A stretch of DNA of 64,000 nt from Sphingobacterium prati (GCF_013167215.1 NZ_JABJWY010000038.1:708765-772764); one strand, 5' to 3'; shown: positions 36,047 to 46,019, numbered from the stretch's first letter. Program-made: numbers and translations. The notes: a model not told the origin generated them from the letters alone.

Positions 36047-37555
36047 ATGATGAAAAAGTTGAGTATATTTTTGTTGATGGCAGGTTTATTGGGATCTTGC
36101 AAAATGGATTTGGATCAGCAGCCAATTTCGAGTGCAACATCTGACACGTACTTTGAGACTACGAATGATTTTGTTCAAGGATTGAACGCCATATATAATA
36201 GTACACGAGGATATCCAGACCGTCTGATGAATCTCTCGGAGACGCGATCTGACAATTTGTACGCCGTGTCAGATGGAGGGGTACGTGATTGGGAAGGAAT
36301 CAATAGTTTTCATAAAACGATTGCCAGTAATCCTTATGTAATAGAAGCTTGGCAAACAAATTACAACGGTATTTTTCGGGTAAACAATTATTTGGAACAA
36401 CTTACGGCAAATGGTGCTACGGCCATTTCTGATGCTAATCTTCGTAATAGAATGGAAGGCGAAGCTCGATTTCTGCGTGCATTTTTTTATTTTGATTTGA
36501 TTCGATACTTCGGAAAAGTGCCACTGATCGACAAGGTTGTGCCTGCCAGTCAAGCCAAAAATATTGGACGGAGCAACGTTGAGGAGCTGTATGCCTTCAT
36601 TATTGAAGATCTGAACAAGGCTATTAATGCGCTTCCAGCACCCAGTGCTTATGCGGCGGTAGATAAAGGTCGTGTCAATAAATACGCTGCAAAAATGTTG
36701 CTCGGATTAGTTTATATGACGCGATCAGGACCCACTTTGGGTGTTGAAGGAGCGGGCTTGAACAGCAATGAATGGGCGAAAGCTGTGGAGCAGTTTAACG
36801 ATGTGGTCAATAGCAATGAATTTAGTTTGTTGACCAGTTATAATAGCGTTTTTGATTATGGTAATGAGCGCAATAAAGAAGTGATCTTCAATATAGAATA
36901 TTCAAGTGGGGCTAACCCCGTAGTAGGGGCTACATTTCCTTGGGTACTCGTGCCTGACAACTGGTTCAATTCACTCGGGCTAGCCACACAAGGAGGCCTT
37001 ACGATTAGACCTGTATCTGAAGACTTGCTTAAATTGTATGATGCAAGTGATGGTAGGAAAACATTCAGTATTCAGCAAGGATATACTTATGGCAATGTTG
37101 TTGAAACTAGACCTTTCGTTAAAAAATTTGTTGATGTGACGAAAGTACCAGCGAGCCGAACCGATTGGCCAATCAATTACATTGTATTTCGTTATACGGA
37201 TCTATTGCTATTAAAAGCGGAATGTGTATTGAACGGCGCAGCTGGTTCAACAGCGATGGATGTTGATGCGGTCGTCAACCAAATCAGAAAACGTGCTGGA
37301 TTGACAACTGAGCTAGCCAATGTAACTAAATCGCAGTTGATGGACGAGCGTAGACGGGAATTTATCGGTGAGGGAACACGCTGGTTTGATCTTATCCGTG
37401 GCGGTACCGTAGAATCTGTCATGAAGGCTTGGATCACGAAGGACGATGTAGCAAAACAAATGTCTGCTTTTCACGTAAATTATGTGTTATACCCTGTGCC
37501 ACAATCCGAACTCGACAATAGCCCGGGCTTGTATACACAGAATCCCGGATATTAA
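36047..37555 (+). CDS. SusD/RagB-type surface lipoprotein (pair 1)
   Basis: 502 residues, lipobox LLGSC with Cys18, then KMDLDQQPISSATSDTYFET. SusD features: RMEGEARFLRAFFYFDLIRYFGKVPLID, TPR helices, and MDERRREFIGEGTRWFDLIR near the end, closing with the usual Asn-Pro-Gly-Tyr. Partner of the preceding SusC. The pair forms a two-gene unit bounded by terminators at 32729 and 37571. Confidence 0.95.
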   Translation: MMKKLSIFLLMAGLLGSCKMDLDQQPISSATSDTYFETTNDFVQGLNAIYNSTRGYPDRLMNLSETRSDNLYAVSDGGVRDWEGINSFHKTIASNPYVIEAWQTNYNGIFRVNNYLEQLTANGATAISDANLRNRMEGEARFLRAFFYFDLIRYFGKVPLIDKVVPASQAKNIGRSNVEELYAFIIEDLNKAINALPAPSAYAAVDKGRVNKYAAKMLLGLVYMTRSGPTLGVEGAGLNSNEWAKAVEQFNDVVNSNEFSLLTSYNSVFDYGNERNKEVIFNIEYSSGANPVVGATFPWVLVPDNWFNSLGLATQGGLTIRPVSEDLLKLYDASDGRKTFSIQQGYTYGNVVETRPFVKKFVDVTKVPASRTDWPINYIVFRYTDLLLLKAECVLNGAAGSTAMDVDAVVNQIRKRAGLTTELANVTKSQLMDERRREFIGEGTRWFDLIRGGTVESVMKAWITKDDVAKQMSAFHVNYVLYPVPQSELDNSPGLYTQNPGY

Positions 37556-37570
37556 TATTTTAACGAATTG

Positions 37571-37609
37571 AATCGCCCTCGGTATTTATGGGCGATTTTT
37601 TTATTTTTG
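37571..37609 (+). terminator. Rho-independent terminator after SusD pair 1
   Basis: AATCGCCC (37571-37578) pairs with GGGCGATT (37590-37597) around an 11-base loop, followed by TTTTTATTTTT. Confidence 0.88.
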
Positions 37610-37623
37610 GCGCCAGCCAATCA

Positions 37624-37660
37624 CAGGATTGAACAGGATGGTTATTACAAATCATCCTGT
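37624..37660 (+). promoter_or_regulatory. 10-bp direct repeat plus inverted third copy upstream of susC
   Basis: CAGGATTG-aa-CAGGATGG at 37624-37641, period 10 bp. A third, inverted core lies at 37654-37659, so ACAGGATG (37633-37640) and CATCCTGT (37653-37660) also form a possible stem followed by TATTTTTATCC. It could therefore be an operator, a second terminator, or both. Confidence 0.45.
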
Positions 37661-37730
37661 TATTTTTATCCATCATTATAAACCTAAGAGGAATCCTGAT
37701 TATCATTTTTTTTAAGTCAGTCCGATTAAG

Positions 37731-37769
37731 GAATTAACGAAAAAAACCGTAAAGCTTTTTCGTTAATTC
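37731..37769 (+). other. Inverted repeat upstream of susC
   Basis: Perfect 14-bp inverted repeat (37731-37744 with 37756-37769; arm GAATTAACGAAAAA) with an 11-base loop, ending 74 bases before the susC start. No T-run follows on the + strand. It may be a 5'-UTR hairpin or a protein-binding site. A smaller one, ATGAAAA-GGA-TTTTCAT, lies just downstream. Confidence 0.55.
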
Positions 37770-37843
37770 AATACGATGAAAAGGATTTTCATTACCGAAA
37801 ATCAACAAGGGAAGAAATAAAATAATACCTAAATAATACTTTA

Positions 37844-40800
37844 ATGATAAACTATTTAACAATTAGGTTTGATCATCATGTAAAGAAGTACGCTTTTTTG
37901 CTGTTTATGGCGATGCTGTGTACCTTCAACTTGTTTGCTCAAACCACTAGGACTGGAAAGGTAAATGATGAAAAAGGTTCACCTATACAAGGCGTGACGG
38001 TACAGGTAAAAGGCAAAGCCATGACGGCAAAGACCAATGCCGATGGGTCATTTACCATTAGTGCTATGCCTTCAGATGTATTGGCTTTCAGAAGTCTTGG
38101 TTTTGAACCCCAAGAAATTTCCGTTGGTAGTCAAAATAACTTTAATGTAGTTTTAGCACAAAAGGCGGATGTCATGGATGAAGTCGTGGTGGTTGGCTAC
38201 GGCACCATGAAAAAGAAAGATGTAACGGGTTCGATCGCGAGTGTGGGCGAAAAAGAACTGAAGGCAATGCCCGTAAAAGATGCCTTGCAGGCGATGCAAG
38301 GCAAGGTGGCAGGGGTTGATATTACATCGAATCAACGACCCGGAACTACAGGGAATATAACAATAAGAGGTGTTCGGTCGATTACAGCAGACCAAGGCCC
38401 CCTTTATGTAGTTGATGGAATGGTATTGCAGGCAGGTGGAATTGATAATATCAATCCGAGTGATATTGAGACCATTGATGTCTTAAAAGATGCTTCTGCA
38501 ACAGCAGTGTACGGTTCACGTGGGGCGAACGGTGTTGTTTTGGTGACGACCAAACAAGGAAAGAAAGGCCGTTTGTTATTAAACTATGCTGGTACAGCGA
38601 CATTCGAAAAGATGTATGACGTCACCGAGTATATGGACGCTGCGGAATGGTTAGATTATGCGCGTTTGGCGAAATTTGGAACAACAACACCTAATTATAC
38701 AAATGATTTTTCAAAGTGGGGTTCTGTCGCAGCTTCTTGGGCTAATATTGCCAAAGGCTGGACCAACAATAATACGGTTTGGGATCCAAATCTTGTGGGG
38801 AATTACGATTGGGCTGATGCTGGACGTAAAAATGCCTTATCAACAGAACATACCTTAAGTGTATCAGGGGGTGGAGAGAATTCGAAAGGCTATGGTTCAT
38901 TTGGTTATCTCAAGCAAGATGCCACACAACCAGGACAAAAATTTAATCGTTACACCTCAAAAGTTAGTTTTGAAGCGACTCCGACGAAGTGGTTTACCAT
39001 GGGCGCTTCACTAAACACATTTTTCTCGGATCAAGACTACGGTTACAACTTTTCTAAATCAGTTACGGGAGCGGGTGATTATTACAGCGCTTTACGAGGG
39101 ATGTTACCTTGGACAGTACCCTATGACGAGAATGGAAACTACCTGAGAAATCCTGCGGCAGGTGATATTAATATCATTAATCCAATCAATGAATTGGAAT
39201 ACAACACCAATCAACGGCAGACATTTGGAGCCAATGGTAGTTTCTTTAGTCAGTTGGATTTTGGGCAGATCTATGCACCATTAAAGGGTCTAAGATACCG
39301 GGTGCAATTTGGACCTGAATTTCGATATAACCGTGCGGGCTTGGCGAATGCGGCCGAAGGAATTAATGGTGATGGAAATAATGCGATAAGATATTCTACC
39401 CGTCGAGATCTTTCTTGGACCTTGGATAATTTAATTTACTACGATCGTGACTTTGGAACAGATCATCATTTGGGCATTACGTTATTGCAGAGTTCATCAA
39501 AAAGGAATGTTGAAACGAGCGATATGCGGGCGACGGATGTCTACAGTGCCAGGGAATTATGGTATAATATTAACTCTGGGGGCTTTATAGGTAGTTGGGG
39601 GACGGGTCTATTAGAGGAACAAAGAGAATCCTATATGGCTCGTGCAAATTATAGCTATAAAGACCGTTATATGTTGACTGCCTTTGTGCGATGGGATGGT
39701 TCATCAGTATTGGCACCTGGTCACCAATGGAGTTCATTTCCCTCTGTAGCGGCTTCTTGGCGCATTGACCAAGAAGACTTTATGAAAGATGCCCCATTTA
39801 TCAACACCTTAAAATTACGTTTGGGAGCTGGTGTCGTAGGTAATGCTGCAATTAGCCCTTATGAAACAAAAGGCGGATTGACGCAAAATTTTTATAATTG
39901 GAGTGCAACGAATTCAACGCCTGGATATGTTGCATCAGATCCTTCTGCTGCTAACCCTAAAAAAATGGCAAACCCTGAGTTGGGCTGGGAGCGTACTACA
40001 CAATATAACGGGGGAATTGATTTTGGATTTTTTAATAATCGCATCAACGGTAGTTTGGATATATATAAAACAAAGACAAATGATCTCTTACTTGATATGA
40101 CGTTAAATCCTGTGCTGGGATTTCGTTCGACTTTAGCAAATGTGGGGAAAACATCCGGATGGGGGATTGATTTTCAATTAAACACAGTCAATATTAAAAA
40201 TGACAATTTCCAGTGGAATACAACTTTAACTTGGTCAAAGGATAAGAACAAAATCCTTGAATTGAATAATGGACTCAAAGAAGACGTTAATAATAACTGG
40301 TTTATTAGCCAGGAAATACAAGTCCCTTATGATATGGTCTACGACGGCATTTGGAAAACCTCGGAAGTAGAAGAAGCTGCAAAGTATGGCGCTAAACCCG
40401 GACAGATTCGTGTGAAGGATATCAGTGGTCCAGACGGTGTGCCCGATGGTAAAGTAGACCGCAATTATGACCGACAAATTTTGGGATCCTACCGTCCAAA
40501 ATGGTCCGGTGGTATTATGAATACATTTACATACAAAAACTTTGATTTATCGTTCTTTATTTTCTCGCGGTGGGGACATACCATTAATACCGGCGCAGAG
40601 ACTTTGGGGGGACGCTTTATGATGCGTAAATTGGATTATTTTATTCCCGGAGTTAACGAAGATGCAGAGTATTATCAGCCGGGATCGAATGGTGAGGCAG
40701 CGGATCCATGGAACTCTTCCATGAATTACCGTGATGGATCATTTATTAAGTTGCGGAATGTGAGTTTGGGTTATAATTTTCCAAGGGCAAAATTGGAAAA

Positions 40801-40972
40801 ACTAGGTATCAGTAATTTTAAAGTCTATGCGCAGGTGATGAACCCCGCAATGTTATATTCAAAAGTAGACTTCTTGGATCCCGATTTAGCAAGCTATAAT
40901 AACAATACAACTCAACCAGGTTCGTCCATTACGACAAGAGGTGCTGTGATCGGAGTCAATATCGGTTTTTAG
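37844..40972 (+). CDS. SusC/RagA-type TonB-dependent transporter (pair 2)
   Basis: 1042 residues, signal peptide to about 33 (FNLFAQ). Carboxypeptidase-regulatory-like domain (TRTGKVNDEKGSPIQGVTVQ), DEVVVVGYGTMKKKDVTGSI, plug with PLYVVDGMVLQ and TIDVLKDASATAVYGSRGA, then a barrel ending VNIGF. The KKKDVTGS form after VGYGT differs from pair 1 and resembles many classical glycan SusC proteins. The susD partner starts 32 bases downstream. A long, hairpin-rich leader precedes it. Confidence 0.95.
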   Translation: MINYLTIRFDHHVKKYAFLLFMAMLCTFNLFAQTTRTGKVNDEKGSPIQGVTVQVKGKAMTAKTNADGSFTISAMPSDVLAFRSLGFEPQEISVGSQNNFNVVLAQKADVMDEVVVVGYGTMKKKDVTGSIASVGEKELKAMPVKDALQAMQGKVAGVDITSNQRPGTTGNITIRGVRSITADQGPLYVVDGMVLQAGGIDNINPSDIETIDVLKDASATAVYGSRGANGVVLVTTKQGKKGRLLLNYAGTATFEKMYDVTEYMDAAEWLDYARLAKFGTTTPNYTNDFSKWGSVAASWANIAKGWTNNNTVWDPNLVGNYDWADAGRKNALSTEHTLSVSGGGENSKGYGSFGYLKQDATQPGQKFNRYTSKVSFEATPTKWFTMGASLNTFFSDQDYGYNFSKSVTGAGDYYSALRGMLPWTVPYDENGNYLRNPAAGDINIINPINELEYNTNQRQTFGANGSFFSQLDFGQIYAPLKGLRYRVQFGPEFRYNRAGLANAAEGINGDGNNAIRYSTRRDLSWTLDNLIYYDRDFGTDHHLGITLLQSSSKRNVETSDMRATDVYSARELWYNINSGGFIGSWGTGLLEEQRESYMARANYSYKDRYMLTAFVRWDGSSVLAPGHQWSSFPSVAASWRIDQEDFMKDAPFINTLKLRLGAGVVGNAAISPYETKGGLTQNFYNWSATNSTPGYVASDPSAANPKKMANPELGWERTTQYNGGIDFGFFNNRINGSLDIYKTKTNDLLLDMTLNPVLGFRSTLANVGKTSGWGIDFQLNTVNIKNDNFQWNTTLTWSKDKNKILELNNGLKEDVNNNWFISQEIQVPYDMVYDGIWKTSEVEEAAKYGAKPGQIRVKDISGPDGVPDGKVDRNYDRQILGSYRPKWSGGIMNTFTYKNFDLSFFIFSRWGHTINTGAETLGGRFMMRKLDYFIPGVNEDAEYYQPGSNGEAADPWNSSMNYRDGSFIKLRNVSLGYNFPRAKLEKLGISNFKVYAQVMNPAMLYSKVDFLDPDLASYNNNTTQPGSSITTRGAVIGVNIGF

Positions 40973-41004
40973 AGAACGTAAAGTTTAACGTATAAATCAT
41001 TTTA

Positions 41005-43083
41005 ATGAAAAATTATAAAATATTAATTGCTTCCATCTTTGGTGCTGCTGGATTGCTAGTATTGAATGGATGTAGCAAAGACTTTTTAAAAGAGGATCAG
41101 ATTACCATACCAGATACAGAATACTTTAAAACGCAGGCAGGGTTGGATGATCTGGCAACAGGAGTTTACTCTAAGCTGAAATTTAAATATAATTATACCT
41201 GGGGTATGGCTCTGTTCAATTTAGGAGTGGATGAGTTTACCGATGCAAATAATCCATCCCCTAGTTTTAATAGTTATAGCATGGATCTTAACCCAGCTGA
41301 ATCAACCTATGGTGGAGCAAATATCCAACCGGTATTTGACAATATGTATAGTGGGATCGAATCGGCCAATACCTTGATTCAGAATGTACCCTTATATTAT
41401 GATAAATCCAATGCAAATTATAATACACGTCTTGGCGAGGGATACTTTATGCGCGGATATTTTTACTTGCAATTAATTATACAGTTTGGTGGCGTACCCT
41501 TGAAATTGACCCCAACGACAAAAGTTGAATCCTATTTCACACGGGCTTCGGAAGATGCCTGTTTTGCTCAGGCCATTTCGGATCTGGAACAGGCCTATAC
41601 CTTATTGCCTGCTTCGGCCACCGAATTTGGACGTGTGACTAAATCAGCTGCTGCACATTACATTGCTAAAGCAAGATTAACCCGTGCGAGCGAGTTATAT
41701 GCTTCCTGGAATTCAAAATATACCGCAGAAGATTTGGATGCGGTTATCAAATACGGAACGGAAGTTGTTGCGGCTCATCCCTTAGTTGATGATTATGTAA
41801 AATTGTGGGATTATCAAAAGGCGAATAGTGCCAATGAAAAGGTCTCGGAGGTTGTTCTGTCGGCACAATTCTCGGACGACCAGGCGACTTGGGGACGTTA
41901 TGGAAATCAGATCCACCTTTATTATCCTGCAGTTTATCAGGATTTAGCGGGAACTAGCCGGGATATCTCTGGGGATCGTGAATTCTCTTATGCACGTACG
42001 ACAAATTATACTTTAGATGTCTTTGACCGGGTCAATGACTCCCGTTTTTGGAAGTCCTTTATTACGATGTATGGCGCCAATAATACCGCTAATGCGCCAA
42101 CATGGACAGCGACAAATGCACCGTTGGGTCCTGAGGGTACTGTTGTTGGAACCAAACGCTTTAAAGGTGGGGAACTGGGGATTAAGTATATTGTGAATAA
42201 CGCTGGTGATACACGTTATAAAGCAGTGGCCAGTGACGCGACTGGAGTGCTTAAAAATGGCGTGATGCAAAATCCGCATACTTTCGTGCGTTACTTCCAA
42301 GGAGAACCACAAGCTTGGGTGGGCCAACATGGAAATAATGGCTACTACGGTGTACAATCACGTTATGTGGCGCTCTCAAAGTTCAGAGACGGTTATCGGG
42401 TGAGTATAGCATCTGCCAATGGTACTCGTGACGTGATTATGGCCCGTTCGGCTGAAGATGTCTTAATGGTGGCTGAAGCGTATATCCGTAAGGGGGAAGG
42501 GCAATATGCCAATGCTATACAGTGGATTAATAAATTGCGCAGCCGTGCCGGCTATAAAAGTGGTGAAGATCGCGCGAAAAATGTTGATGGCGGACAAGCT
42601 TACAAGAATAATTCCTATGCTGTTGGTAAAGGAGGTGGCTTTTCGGCTGAGGGTGCAATTTATTGGGAAGGAAACTCCTACTATGAATCCAATAACGATA
42701 TGGCTAATACAACAGCATCATCCGAATCACAGATGCTGATTAATTCGGTCGCTGATATTTATAACTCGAAAGTCGATGCTCCGATCTATGAGAAATTGGG
42801 TGCAGCAAGTAATGCACAGAAAATGATGGCTTTCCTATTGAATGAGCGCACACGTGAATTATGTGGTGAACTCTACCGATGGGAAGATTTGGCACGTACC
42901 AAAACATTGGAGGCCAGATGGAAAGCATTTAATGACGGTTATGTACGAGGAAATACAGCCTTCAGTCCGAATACACATTACTATCGACCGATTCCGCAAT
43001 CTTTCTTGGATGCAACGACCAGTGAAAGTGGTGCTGCCTTGACACCAGCAGAAAAACAAGCGATGCAAAATCCAGGCTATTAA
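41005..43083 (+). CDS. SusD/RagB-type surface lipoprotein (pair 2), long form
   Basis: 692 residues, lipobox VLNGC with Cys23, then SKDFLKEDQITIPDTEYFKT. RLGEGYFMRGYFYLQLIIQFGGVPLKL is the SusD helix block, and LNERTRELCGELYRWEDLARTKTLEA the C-terminal one, ending in QNPGY. It is almost 200 residues longer than the pair 1 SusD, with the additions in the middle and late parts (for example around 380-470 and 520-570). The larger form may bind a longer or branched ligand; this is inference. Confidence 0.95.
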   Translation: MKNYKILIASIFGAAGLLVLNGCSKDFLKEDQITIPDTEYFKTQAGLDDLATGVYSKLKFKYNYTWGMALFNLGVDEFTDANNPSPSFNSYSMDLNPAESTYGGANIQPVFDNMYSGIESANTLIQNVPLYYDKSNANYNTRLGEGYFMRGYFYLQLIIQFGGVPLKLTPTTKVESYFTRASEDACFAQAISDLEQAYTLLPASATEFGRVTKSAAAHYIAKARLTRASELYASWNSKYTAEDLDAVIKYGTEVVAAHPLVDDYVKLWDYQKANSANEKVSEVVLSAQFSDDQATWGRYGNQIHLYYPAVYQDLAGTSRDISGDREFSYARTTNYTLDVFDRVNDSRFWKSFITMYGANNTANAPTWTATNAPLGPEGTVVGTKRFKGGELGIKYIVNNAGDTRYKAVASDATGVLKNGVMQNPHTFVRYFQGEPQAWVGQHGNNGYYGVQSRYVALSKFRDGYRVSIASANGTRDVIMARSAEDVLMVAEAYIRKGEGQYANAIQWINKLRSRAGYKSGEDRAKNVDGGQAYKNNSYAVGKGGGFSAEGAIYWEGNSYYESNNDMANTTASSESQMLINSVADIYNSKVDAPIYEKLGAASNAQKMMAFLLNERTRELCGELYRWEDLARTKTLEARWKAFNDGYVRGNTAFSPNTHYYRPIPQSFLDATTSESGAALTPAEKQAMQNPGY

Positions 43084-43108
43084 TTTAGTGAATATAATAA
43101 ACGTGAAT

Positions 43109-43144
43109 CTACCTGTTCTGTACTAGAATGGGTAGTTTTTTTTT
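43109..43144 (+). terminator. Rho-independent terminator after SusD pair 2
   Basis: CTACC...GGTAG outer stem and TTCT/AGAA inner stem with two G-T pairs between them (11 pairs, 43109-43135), loop GTACT, followed by nine T. Confidence 0.82.
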
Positions 43145-43178
43145 GAGGAAACCTATAGCAGCTTTGGAAATATTGGTT

Positions 43179-43208
43179 TGCAATCGGTTGCAGGATAGCG
43201 CAGGATAG
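43179..43208 (+). promoter_or_regulatory. Palindrome fused to 10-bp direct repeat
   Basis: TGCAATCGGTTGCA (43179-43192), a near-palindrome, overlaps CAGGATAG-cg-CAGGATAG (43191-43208), a perfect direct repeat with 10-bp period. It ends 96 bases before the start of the next gene. This is the most regular copy of the direct repeat in the window. Confidence 0.6.
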
Positions 43209-43304
43209 GTGGCTTGACTCCTTTTATTATCTTACGGCTTGATTCGTGTAAATATTGCGGGTCTGATTAAACCAAATTGTAAATCAACGGAAGGGAATGT
43301 TCAA

Positions 43305-44366
43305 ATGGATAGAAGAGTCTTCTTAAAGTCAAATGCATTTTTATGGATGACAACCTTGCTGCCTTTAGATACATGGGGCCAACAGGGTAGGATAGAGTCG
43401 CCCTATTTCAAATTGAAACCGATTGGTCGTTCATTGCAATTACAGGATTATTTTATTTGGTGTTCATCGCCGATTTGGGGAGAGGATGGGAAGGTCCATC
43501 TTTTTTATTCCCGATGGCGAAAGGAGAAGGGAATGGGAGGCTGGATCAAAGGTTCTGAAATAGCCCATGCTATTGCCGATTCACCATATGGAGTTTTTAG
43601 ACACCAGAATGTCGTATTACAGCCGCGCGAGGGATTTTGGGACAGTACAACTTGCCATAATCCCTTGATAAAAAAAATAGATGATACTTATTATCTCTTT
43701 TATATGGGAAATTCCAATGGAAAGACAGATACGAAGAGGATAGGTGTGGCAACAGCGAAAAGCTTGGATGGGCCTTGGAAACGGAGTGATCATCCGACCT
43801 TATTGCCCGGAGCAGAAGGAACGTGGGATGACCACTGTACCACAAATCCAGCATTCTTAAAGGGCGATGATGGTAAATTTTGGCTGTATTATAAATCTTG
43901 GAATACAGCTGAATACTTACGTGATAAAGGCCCTGTCAGGGGAAATCGAAAATATGGGTTGGCCAAAGCAGATCATCCTTTAGGACCATACCTAAAGGTG
44001 TCTGAATCTCCAGTGATTGATTTTTCAGATCGACCCAAAAATGCCCAGCTTGAAGACGCATTCGTCTGGAAACAAGACGGACAATATTGTTTAATCGCAA
44101 GGGATATGGGGTTTTATAATCATGAATATGGCCTAATCTTAACATCATCAGATGGGTTGCAATGGTCCGAACCGAAAGTAGCGTATTTGAATTTAACTAA
44201 ATATGTCCAAGAACCGCCACCACCGCCGAATTTGAAACGGTTTGGCCGGCTGGAACGGCCTATGATCCTAATGGATAAAGTAACCGATGAACCTCGTTTT
44301 CTATTTGGAGCTACCCAAGGTGGCGTAGCCGGGACCTCGACAACTTTTGTTTTTGAGATCGTGTGA
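43305..44366 (+). CDS. GH43/GH117-like beta-propeller glycosidase-type protein
   Basis: About 353 residues. Start placed at 43305 (MDRRVFLKSNAFLWMTTLLP), which gives a twin-arginine-like signal (RRVFLKS) that no other exported protein in this locus has; the in-frame ATG at 43239 would bury it. Propeller repeats are plain: HLFYSRWRKEKGMGGW, TTCHNPLIKKIDDTYYLFYMG, WDDHCTTNPAFLKGDDGKFW, LEDAFVWKQDGQYCLI. The pattern resembles the GH43/GH117/GH32-type superfamily, but I cannot place it in a family. It leads the GH28/DUF4450/unassigned/GH105 run, so an action on RG-I side chains is plausible. Confidence 0.7.
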   Translation: MDRRVFLKSNAFLWMTTLLPLDTWGQQGRIESPYFKLKPIGRSLQLQDYFIWCSSPIWGEDGKVHLFYSRWRKEKGMGGWIKGSEIAHAIADSPYGVFRHQNVVLQPREGFWDSTTCHNPLIKKIDDTYYLFYMGNSNGKTDTKRIGVATAKSLDGPWKRSDHPTLLPGAEGTWDDHCTTNPAFLKGDDGKFWLYYKSWNTAEYLRDKGPVRGNRKYGLAKADHPLGPYLKVSESPVIDFSDRPKNAQLEDAFVWKQDGQYCLIARDMGFYNHEYGLILTSSDGLQWSEPKVAYLNLTKYVQEPPPPPNLKRFGRLERPMILMDKVTDEPRFLFGATQGGVAGTSTTFVFEIV

Positions 44367-44437
44367 GGAATATGCCATAGTCATGTTTAGTTTGAGAATG
44401 TAACTGCAAAGTTGTGCTCCTGTATGCTGAAGACCGA

Positions 44438-44458
44438 TGCAGGTGCACGAAACCTGCA
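44438..44458 (+). other. Small intercistronic hairpin
   Basis: TGCAGGT (44438-44444) and ACCTGCA (44452-44458) pair around seven bases in the gap between the propeller gene and GH28. No T-run, so not a terminator. Confidence 0.4.
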
Positions 44459-44494
44459 AGTATAACAATGATAACCAGAAACAATTATATACCC

Positions 44495-45895
44495 ATGAAA
44501 AAGATTTTTAGTATGCTCCTCGCTATTTTTGCATGCGTAGCAAGTCAAGCACAACAGACAACCTGGACCAGTGCACAGCAACCCTTAAAGGAAATTGAAC
44601 AGCTCAAAAAGGTCATTGTCGCGCCTACATTCAAAAAGAAAGATTATTCCATCGCTGATTTCGGTGCAATTGGAGATGGCAGGACAAAAAATACCGGAGC
44701 CTTTAAAAAAGCAATAGAGGCCTGCAATAAGCAGGGCGGAGGACGTGTGATTGTTCCTAAAGGAATATACTTGACTGGTGCCATTTATTTGAAAAGTAAT
44801 GTCAACCTTCATATCAGCGAGGGTGCAACGGTGCTCTTTAGTAGAGATAGTGCAGATTATCCGATGGTCTTCACCCGTTGGGAAGGAATGGAGTGTATCA
44901 ATTTTTCGCCCTTTATCTATGCGTATAAAGAAGAAAATATTGCGATTACGGGAAAAGGATTACTGGATGGAAATGCTGACAATGATCATTGGTGGTATTG
45001 GTGCGGTGCCCGTAAATATGGCTGGCACGAAGGCCGTCCTGGCGAACAAAAGCCTGCTCGGGCAATTTTGCATCAGCAGATGGCCCAAGAGATGGATCCG
45101 AATAAAAGGGTATTTGGCGATGGACATTTTCTCCGTCCCAATTTTGTACAGCCTTATCTCTGCAAAAATGTCTGGATTGCTGATGTGAAGCTAATTAATT
45201 CGCCCATGTGGAATCTTAATCCTGTCTTATGCGAAAATGTGTTGATCGAGGGCGTGAAAGTGGTGAGCCATGGACCTAATAATGATGGCTGTGACCCTGA
45301 GGCAAGTAAAAATGTATGGATCAGAAACTGTTATTTCGATACCGGCGATGACTGCATTGCTATTAAATCTGGACGAGATGAAGATGGCCGCAATATTGGT
45401 CGACCCGCTGAGAATCATATCATCGAAAATTGTGAAATGAAGGATGGACATGGCGGCGTCGTCATCGGTAGCGAAATTGCAGGCGGAGCCAAAAATATCT
45501 ACGCACTTAACAATGTGATGGATAGTCCCAATCTGGATCGGGCGCTACGCATAAAAACCAGTTCCAGCCGAGGTGGTATTATTGAAAACGTGTTTTTTTA
45601 TAACACGGAAGTGGGACAGTATAAAGAAGCGGCGGTACGCTTCAATATGTTTTATGAAAAACCTGGAAAGCACTTCCCAACAATCCGTAACATTTGGGTC
45701 GAAAACCTTCAGGTCAAAGGTGGTGGTAAGTATGCTGTGCTCTCCACAGCGTACGAATCGTCACCTGTAACTGATTTTACAATGGTTAATTGTAAGATTG
45801 ATGGTGTAAAAGAAGCATTTAAAGTGGATTACCTCAAGAATGTCTCTTTAAAGAATGTTATTGTCAACGGAAAGGAGCTAAAGTCTTTTGATTGA
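44495..45895 (+). CDS. GH28 family glycosidase with canonical catalytic motifs
   Basis: 466 residues. Start at 44495 (MKKIFSMLLAIFACVASQAQ) chosen for the signal peptide over the in-frame ATG at 44414. Unlike the other two GH28 proteins here, all four blocks are canonical: NNDGCDPE with Asp264, GDDCIAIKSG with Asp285 and Asp286, GHGGVVIGSE with His319, and RIK at 352-354. Polygalacturonase or rhamnogalacturonan hydrolase activity is expected. A Trp/His-rich insert (DNDHWWYWCGARKYGWHEG, about 162-180) sits before the catalytic face and may shape the substrate cleft. Confidence 0.93.
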   Translation: MKKIFSMLLAIFACVASQAQQTTWTSAQQPLKEIEQLKKVIVAPTFKKKDYSIADFGAIGDGRTKNTGAFKKAIEACNKQGGGRVIVPKGIYLTGAIYLKSNVNLHISEGATVLFSRDSADYPMVFTRWEGMECINFSPFIYAYKEENIAITGKGLLDGNADNDHWWYWCGARKYGWHEGRPGEQKPARAILHQQMAQEMDPNKRVFGDGHFLRPNFVQPYLCKNVWIADVKLINSPMWNLNPVLCENVLIEGVKVVSHGPNNDGCDPEASKNVWIRNCYFDTGDDCIAIKSGRDEDGRNIGRPAENHIIENCEMKDGHGGVVIGSEIAGGAKNIYALNNVMDSPNLDRALRIKTSSSRGGIIENVFFYNTEVGQYKEAAVRFNMFYEKPGKHFPTIRNIWVENLQVKGGGKYAVLSTAYESSPVTDFTMVNCKIDGVKEAFKVDYLKNVSLKNVIVNGKELKSFD

Positions 45896-46019
45896 TATGA
45901 AATAATCGGTGTTTAGCATGAAGAATTGCGGCGGATTACGAGGGAGCATGAGCGTCATTAAAACTGCAGAGGACCGCAATAAACGCTTTAAAGGGACAAT
46001 AAACTCATGAATAACAAAC

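Noticed and set aside
42013-42357. Open frame on the minus strand inside susD pair 2
   Set aside because: Lies entirely within a well-supported + strand SusD gene, has no signal or domain pattern, and is composed of residues expected from reverse-frame reading.
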